Assembly (NCBI GenBank): GCA_031769625.1
Contig: JAUIMM010000213.1
Coordinates: forward strand, 1,426,001-1,490,000
Direction: 5' to 3'
Length of the DNA: 64,000 bases
Source of the DNA: Taudactylus pleione
Taxonomy: Eukaryota > Chordata > Amphibia > Anura > Myobatrachidae
Shown here one piece after another: positions 58,930 through 64,000 of the stretch. The notes below the pieces were generated by a model that did not search any database, was not told where the DNA came from, and saw only the letters and a list, made by a program, of their open reading frames with translations. Positions within the stretch are counted from its first letter, which is position 1, and every line of letters starts with the position of its first letter. A program made the position numbers and the translations under genes.

Positions 58930-59099
58930 AGAACTTTCAACCCCTCTCCTTTAGTTCTAACTACTATTAATGCTTGCTCACTTAAGTTCAAGACCCGTGA
59001 AGGGGGTAAAAACAAAAACCTCATGTCTAGAACCAATTGGAGAAGTTAGAATGTTCTTCACTTCACCTGAAATCATGATAAGTGTGAGCGCACATCTTC

Positions 59100-59855
59100 C
59101 TACTTCCCCAGTCTAATGTACCTCCTGTAACTGTCTCCCTTCCATCTCCCCAGGGCCTTTATACTGTTGATGGCAGCTCCCAAGACAGCAGTGTTAGTTG
59201 CTGCTCTGATCCTGAAAGAGTGTGAACCAAACTTTTTCCCATCTAACTTTAACTCTGAGATGCTTTTCTTGAAAACCGCTAAGAACTGAAATTTCATTAG
59301 GGCAGCACCATTGTCATGGGATAGCCAGGCTGAACTGTGAGCATTCATTAAAGCCACATAAAGTGATGCCAAATGTAGTGTGCATATATCTTTGTTCTTA
59401 TGTGGTGACAGTGCTATTCATTGGCCCTTGCCCGCCTGATCCGTTTTGGACTTGTGGATTTTGCAAAGCACTCCAGACTCCCTGATCATTACATTATTAA
59501 ACAACAAACCTGTGTTAGGTGCCTTTCCTGATGACACCACCAGTTCTCCTATCCTGGAATCCCCAAAGTAGGCAAATGAAAAAGCCACCTGGAAAAGCAC
59601 AGCCTAGAAGGCACTGCTGACCGCCCTGCTAATCGCACCCATTAAGTCTGATAACATTTGTGTGTCGATTGGCCTCCTTACATCCTCTTTTCCAGGTTGG
59701 CTTCTTCCACACCCCTTCAGGGCTTTTGATATAAGAAACCCCTTGGTGACATCTTTCTTACCTGTTAGGTTCATGAAGGAGGACATATCTGCTAGTGCAC
59801 CCAACATGGCTGCCTTTGACTGCCCTGATCTGTAGCTTTCCCAGATATATTCCAA
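59100..59855 (-). pseudogene. DIRS tyrosine recombinase
   Basis: This enzyme would insert circular DIRS DNA by recombination through a phosphotyrosine. The N-terminal part (59855-59604) has helices around AAMLGALADMSSFM. The middle (59600-59418) has FAYFGDSRIGELVV, with the first catalytic Arg, and IHKSKTDQAGKG. The last part (59372-59100) has FGSHSFRIRAATNTAVLG, with the His-x-x-Arg pair, and GRWKGDSYRRYIRLGK, with the Tyr nucleophile. All catalytic residues are visible, but the pieces are in separated frames with a stop between them. Confidence 0.8.
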
Positions 59856-59999
59856 TATAGCCTGTCTATTTGTTTTACCTGGGTTAACCTCTAGAAACTG
59901 CTGCCAGTCCTTTCAAGCTGCATTATACTTGCAATATGTAGCTGGAGCTATGGCATTAAGCGTGAGTCCCTCGTTGCAGGCTCGAGTATCTGCCAAACA

Positions 60000-60960
60000 T
60001 GAGATGGACATTCCTCACCAATCAAACATGCTGTGGGTGCTAGCTGGCAGAATTTTTCCCATTGGAATCTAGACAACGCATTTGCAACTCTGTTCTCAAT
60101 TCCCGGGAACATGCCGTGCTTGAAAACTTAATGTTGTACTTAAGACAACACAGCACCAAGTGCCTGACCAAGAGCAACACCGATTATTAATCGCATGCAC
60201 TACCCCTAAATTTCAAATGGAAAAATAGGAATGTGACACTCTGGGCACACAACTCTGCAGCTATGATGGAATAAGTAGGGTCAATATCACCAGCTCTATA
60301 GACATGGTAAATAAAAATGAACAAATTCCACCAAAGCACTGAGTGATAAAAACACATAATATAATATAAATAAGGTGCCGTGGAATAAAGGACTTAAGGA
60401 TATCAGTGATTATAATATCGTATAATTTAATAATAAGACAATCGCATAAAATCCATAGAAGTAAAAACAAGGATCACTGTATAAATACCACAATAATACT
60501 GTAAAGTGCCAATGCAACCACACAGATGTTTACACCATAGATCAGGTGATATAATATAACTATCAATGTGGTGGAAAAAAGAATGACACAGGAACACATA
60601 TCCAGTGAGAAAGCACTGGGACCCCTAGCTAACCTGTACTGGGATTATCCGGAATATCCTAAGGGGTCAATCACAGGGTCCCAATGCTTAAGACAGGAAC
60701 ACACCACTGCCTTTCAAATACTGCTCCAAACCCAGTGCTACCCAGTGTGCAGCTGCAGTTCATGGTTCTGCTGAGCATCCTTTTGCACACCATTGAAGTC
60801 TCATGCAAATACATGCCACATCTTAAGATCCTCCCAAATGTCATTTGACAAGCATATTTGGTGATGTGGAAGCTTCGCACCCACCGTGGCTCTCTCTAAC
60901 CAATGCCACAGCACCCTTCCCATTGGGATAACTCTGCATACAAAAATTGAGATCTAATAG
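60000..60960 (-). pseudogene. DIRS RNase H region, interrupted
   Basis: From 60960 to about 60670 the minus strand reads shifted pieces of the RNase H region: LLDLNFCMQSYPNGKG, then a Trp/Phe-Asn-Gly block, then STGFGAVFERQWC. From about 60130 to 60000 it resumes with HGMFPGIENRVANALSRFQW, the end of RNase H. The 500 bp between (about 60180-60670) are AT-rich and do not fit, so an insertion is likely. The identity of the insertion is unknown. Confidence 0.55.
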
Positions 60961-60974
60961 GGATTGAATGCATC

Positions 60975-61934
60975 TTAGCATTGCATACTTTGATCTGCTA
61001 GCTTGGCTTGGAGCTTGTTAACCTTGTCTTGTGGTAGCCTGCAACAACCTGTCACTGTGCCAATTTCTATGCCTAAGTATGAAAAACAAATGATGGGTCC
61101 TTCCGTTTTGTCATGCGCTACCCTTAGGTGCCAAAACAGAGATTTTGCTGAGAACAGTAACTTCTCACAGCCTTGTGACTCTCCTGAGTCAGCGAATAGA
61201 AAGTCATCGAGGTAGTGCGCTACCCGGTGATGACCTGTTCCTGCTTGTATTGCCCAATGCAAGAAAGTGCTAAATGCCTCAAAGTAGGTGCATTAAATCA
61301 CACATCCCATCGGCATGCAATTGTCAATGTAATAGCCATTCTGTAACTTGAAACCCATGTATCTGAAGGATGATGGGTGCAGTGGTAGTAACCAAAAAGC
61401 GGATTCTACATCTAACTTGGCCATTTTTGCTCCATGACACTGGTGTTTAATCAACTGTAGTGCATCTGTAAATGATTGATAGACTACTTTACATTGGCTG
61501 CTCTGAATGGCATCATTCACTGACAGTCCTGTCATTTGGACATGTGTTGTGTGAGCTGAAATATCCAGGTATTTTTTTAGGAACCACCCCTACTGGTGAA
61601 ATAAAAGGCCCTGTATGGGTGGTTGATCAAAAGGACCGGCCATTCTGCCTAATAACATTTATTTTCTTACTTTCTGCTTGACCTTTTCTGTGAATTCTCT
61701 TGCAGATTTCTGGTTCCTAGGTGATCCTTTTCTCACTTCTCTATGTATAGGCAATTTGAAGCCATAACTAAACCCTTCTAGCAAGAATACGGCTGCTTTC
61801 TTGTCTGGGTACCAGGCATACCATTTGTTCGGTGCCAGCAGGGACTGCTGACTAACTGCAGGCTGCTTTCCAGAGGTCTGGTTGCCACCCTCTGTTGCTT
61901 CTGCTTCAGTCTCTGAAGGTGTGTCCCCCTCCAC
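60975..61934 (-). pseudogene. DIRS reverse transcriptase, minus copy
   Basis: 61934-61659 has the Gln/Glu-rich leader and WYPDKKAAVFLLEGFSYGFK, the segment before the polymerase. In shifted frames come LGRMAGPF and SPVGVVPKKIPG (61670-61560). 61535-61293 has GLSVNDAIQ, KMAKLDVESAFWLLPLHP (first active-site Asp) and CMPMGC. 61262-60975 has VAHYLDDFLFADSGES, the intact active-site motif, then FSYLGIEIGTVTGCCRLPQDK. Frame changes near 61660, 61540 and 61290 make it inactive. Compare the same gene on the plus strand at 41300-43865. Confidence 0.8.
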
Positions 61935-62103
61935 ATTGACTGCACACGTGTTTGAAGTGGCATTTGGTGCCCATTCTGTATTGCCCTTGTTTAAGAAAGG
62001 ACCAGCTTAGCTTTGGTTTGTCAATCATCTTATTCTCCCATGAATGCTTAGGTAATGGTGTCTTGCACTTGCTTACCTTGAATGAAACTTCCATGTCTAT
62101 CAA
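61906..62103 (-). pseudogene. DIRS Gag-like zinc-finger fragment
   Basis: The 65-codon frame contains KHVCSQCGGGHTFRD, part of a Cys/His finger (CHFKHVCSQC, then GGGH) found at the C-terminus of the first protein of DIRS elements. It precedes and overlaps RT in another frame. The N-terminal part of the protein is not seen. Confidence 0.55.
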
Positions 62104-62331
62104 GCCAATATCTATGTAATGCTTACCATCATGTTTTTTCTAAATACTTTATCATATGTGAGCCAACTCCCTGGCTCTGCATTGGCTCACATGTCATGTA
62201 TAATATGTATATAACTCAGGAGTTTCAAATCTTCTCCTGGTCTCATCTCTAGGTAGCATGCTGAGAATACTAACATCTCTCCCATCCAGCGGAAAAATTA
62301 CTTGTATGTCTCCACTACACCCTTTTCCCTT

Positions 62332-62795
62332 TGTCGAAGCTGGATTTGTGGCTGAGACGGAATCAGCATAAAAATTAGCGTGCGCAACGCCATCTTGCGA
62401 ATGGCAGCTAGACTCCATCTTAAAAATAAGAATCTGCAAGATGCCATTTTGCAACCAGCACCATTTTAAGTTACAACTCACGAGCTAAGTACAGATGGCA
62501 ATGTTTCTGATAATCTACCAAAAACAACTAGAAAAACAGCCTCCTGAGAAAAGTAAATAGAATAGAAAATACACCAGAATACTGTGAGTGTTTTACATAC
62601 AAATTGGGAATCCCTGTATATAGACAAGTATAGTTGTGGCAATTGTAATATAACCCAGACATTGATCTACACTATTGAATTTGTCTGAATCCTAAACAGG
62701 TTTTAGTCTCACTCCCAGACAGAATGGCCCCAGCTGGGGGTAACACATTAGCATTGCAGTTTGAAACTGTAAGTAAGGAATGAGATGTGTGTGTA

Positions 62796-62829
<34 letters not shown>

Positions 62830-63782
62830 AAGTCCATCATAGATAGAATCTCATGCAGTAACACCACACATTACGCACAGTTGCACTGCTAACATGATGC
62901 TCAGTAGTGAATGCACAATATCCTGCATGCGAATGCTGTTTATTACCGGCATGCATGCACATCTGCCCCAAATCAGATAAACCTAACTAGCGTCTTTTCC
63001 CATATCCCTAATACTTACATAATGCACACTTACACAAAAGGTTCCATAGCTATAAAGTAAAAGTTCCAAGTTTTATTCATTTATTACAAATGCTGTGAAA
63101 TAAAGACTATTTTGGTATCTAAGGTTTAATACGTGATAAGTAAGCCGTGTTTGATATTATACTGAACCGCACTTTATCCACAGCTTTCCAGTACCATCGG
63201 TGTGAAGATCGGAACATGCGTTCACAACTTATGGACCGTAAAGACATAAAGAACCAAAATGTATTTTGTGAAACCAACAGCCTAGATTTGCATGCAGGGG
63301 AAATAGAGGAGGCAACAAGCTGTTAGAGGCTGTTCTGTGTTCATTTGAACCAACCTGCTAAATGCCCTGTAACAAATGCACCTGCACTGGGAACCAATGG
63401 GATCAGCAACAAACTCCTCTATTGTGTTGTCTATTTCTGGGGGGGTATAAATATGTGTGCTCTGACCCTGGGTTTCTAGTCTTCTTGCTGGTTGCTGATT
63501 GACGGAGGTTTCTTGCTGATGCCGATATCTTGTCCAGAGCGCGTGCGTATGTATGACTGTATCTTGGGTCTGTATAATTCTTTGCGCTAAATTGTATTAG
63601 ATCATAGCGTGTAACTGACTGTACTTTACTTGAATAATACTTTGTGCTTTGGAACACATGGTCAAGGTCTAAAGTCTTTATTTTACTGTATGACTGCGTA
63701 CGCAAATAGCGTCAATTTTAGAGGTTTATAGGCAGGGTTTAGAAGGTATAGATAGGTGCGTATAGAGGTTGAAATCCAGAAT
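62332..63782 (+). repeat. LTR of the same retroviral family, plus strand (solo, or 5' LTR of a provirus leaving the window)
   Basis: It begins TGTCGAAGCTGGATTTGTGG and ends near AAATCCAGAAT, aligning in order with the minus-strand LTRs at 26205 and 35953. Shared landmarks are GTGAAATAAAGA, GATAAGTAAGCCGTGTTTG, GGGGTATAAATATGTGTGCTC and GACTGCGTACGCAAAT. It is about 300 bp longer, partly from a TA run at about 62800-62826 and other inserts. CCTT lies on both sides (62328-62331 and 63783-63786), weak support for a solo LTR with a 4-bp duplication. No primer-binding site was recognised after it. Confidence 0.75.
63446..63453 (+). promoter_or_regulatory. TATA box of the plus-strand LTR
   Basis: TATAAATA after a run of seven G, in the same context as in the two provirus LTRs. 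Confidence 0.65.
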
Positions 63783-64000
63783 CCTTACCTTGGCTGCCTC
63801 AAGGGCTGCCTTGAATAAATTGACTGTGGTGCAACCTTGGGCGCCAAAAAAACACCAATCAGCAGCAAATCAATGATATGGTTATATCCAATAATAACCT
63901 AACAAGAACAATATAAACAATTAAATAATCATTGACTTGCACTAGTGTAATGAATATTCACATAAAAAGGTACTTCCCTTCGTGAACTGTTTTCCTATCA
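63783..64000. other. Window edge, nothing recognised
   Basis: No coding frame and no clear retroviral leader. Whether a provirus continues beyond the window cannot be decided. Confidence 0.4.

Larger units (their letters stand above)
57900..62105 (-). mobile_element. DIRS-type tyrosine-recombinase retrotransposon, minus strand
   Basis: The minus strand shows, in order, a Gag-like zinc finger (62103-61906), RT (61934-60975), RNase H (60960-60000, with an apparent insertion), a tyrosine recombinase (59855-59100) and an SGNH-like domain (58929-58332). DIRS elements use a tyrosine recombinase instead of an integrase and do not make target duplications. All parts are in several frames with stops. 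The termini could not be placed exactly. Confidence 0.8.

Overview
The window looks like gene-poor, AT-rich nuclear DNA of a vertebrate, most likely a frog or another amphibian with a large genome. The reasons are the mix of transposons: PIF/Harbinger with its Myb/SANT partner gene, BED-finger hAT elements, DIRS tyrosine-recombinase retrotransposons with an SGNH-like domain, a class I endogenous retrovirus and several palindromic MITE families. Spliceosomal introns can be read directly inside the Harbinger genes. No bacterial feature (operon, Shine-Dalgarno site, CRISPR) was seen, and I found no host gene I could defend. Nearly every coding signal belongs to a mobile element and is broken by stops or frameshifts.

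Layout. 1-4373: right part of a Harbinger transposon with two convergent, intron-containing genes, a DDE transposase (+) and a Myb/SANT protein (-); a 51-bp minisatellite sits in intron 1 of the latter. 4374-7130: unassigned DNA, a duplicated block and a tRNA-like SINE head. 7130-21235: three hAT relics (one +, one - and one +), the last split by a duplicated unknown repeat; small hairpin MITEs lie among them. 21236-26204: MITEs, a degenerate L1-type ORF1 fragment and unassigned DNA. 26205-37087: a provirus on the minus strand with two LTRs of about 1.15 kb, and gag, pro-pol and env all broken. 37088-40900: a 1-kb MITE, a hairpin and unassigned DNA. 41300-45380: a DIRS element (+) cut in its reverse transcriptase by a 1.54-kb piggyBac-type element with TTAA duplications. 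45400-47680: two related copies of a DIRS-flanking repeat, the second interrupted by MITEs. 48017-49822: two larger MITEs. 50249-56219: an end-to-end hAT element with an 8-bp target duplication and a decayed BED transposase gene. 57396-57860: a fourth hAT 5' end. 57900-62105: a second DIRS element (-) with Gag-like, RT, RNase H, recombinase and SGNH segments. 62332-63782: an LTR (+) related to those of the provirus.

How the parts relate. Elements are nested and can be ordered in time: piggyBac-type element into DIRS, hairpin MITE into one copy of a duplicated repeat, MITE into a DIRS-flanking repeat. The Harbinger 3' end and the MITE at 48 kb share a terminal sequence, so a Harbinger transposase of this kind may have moved that MITE. 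All three internal stops in the two Harbinger genes are TGA codons at positions where family members as I recall them have Arg, which fits decay of methylated CpG. All calls come from reading the sequence and the supplied translations; no database search or alignment was run.
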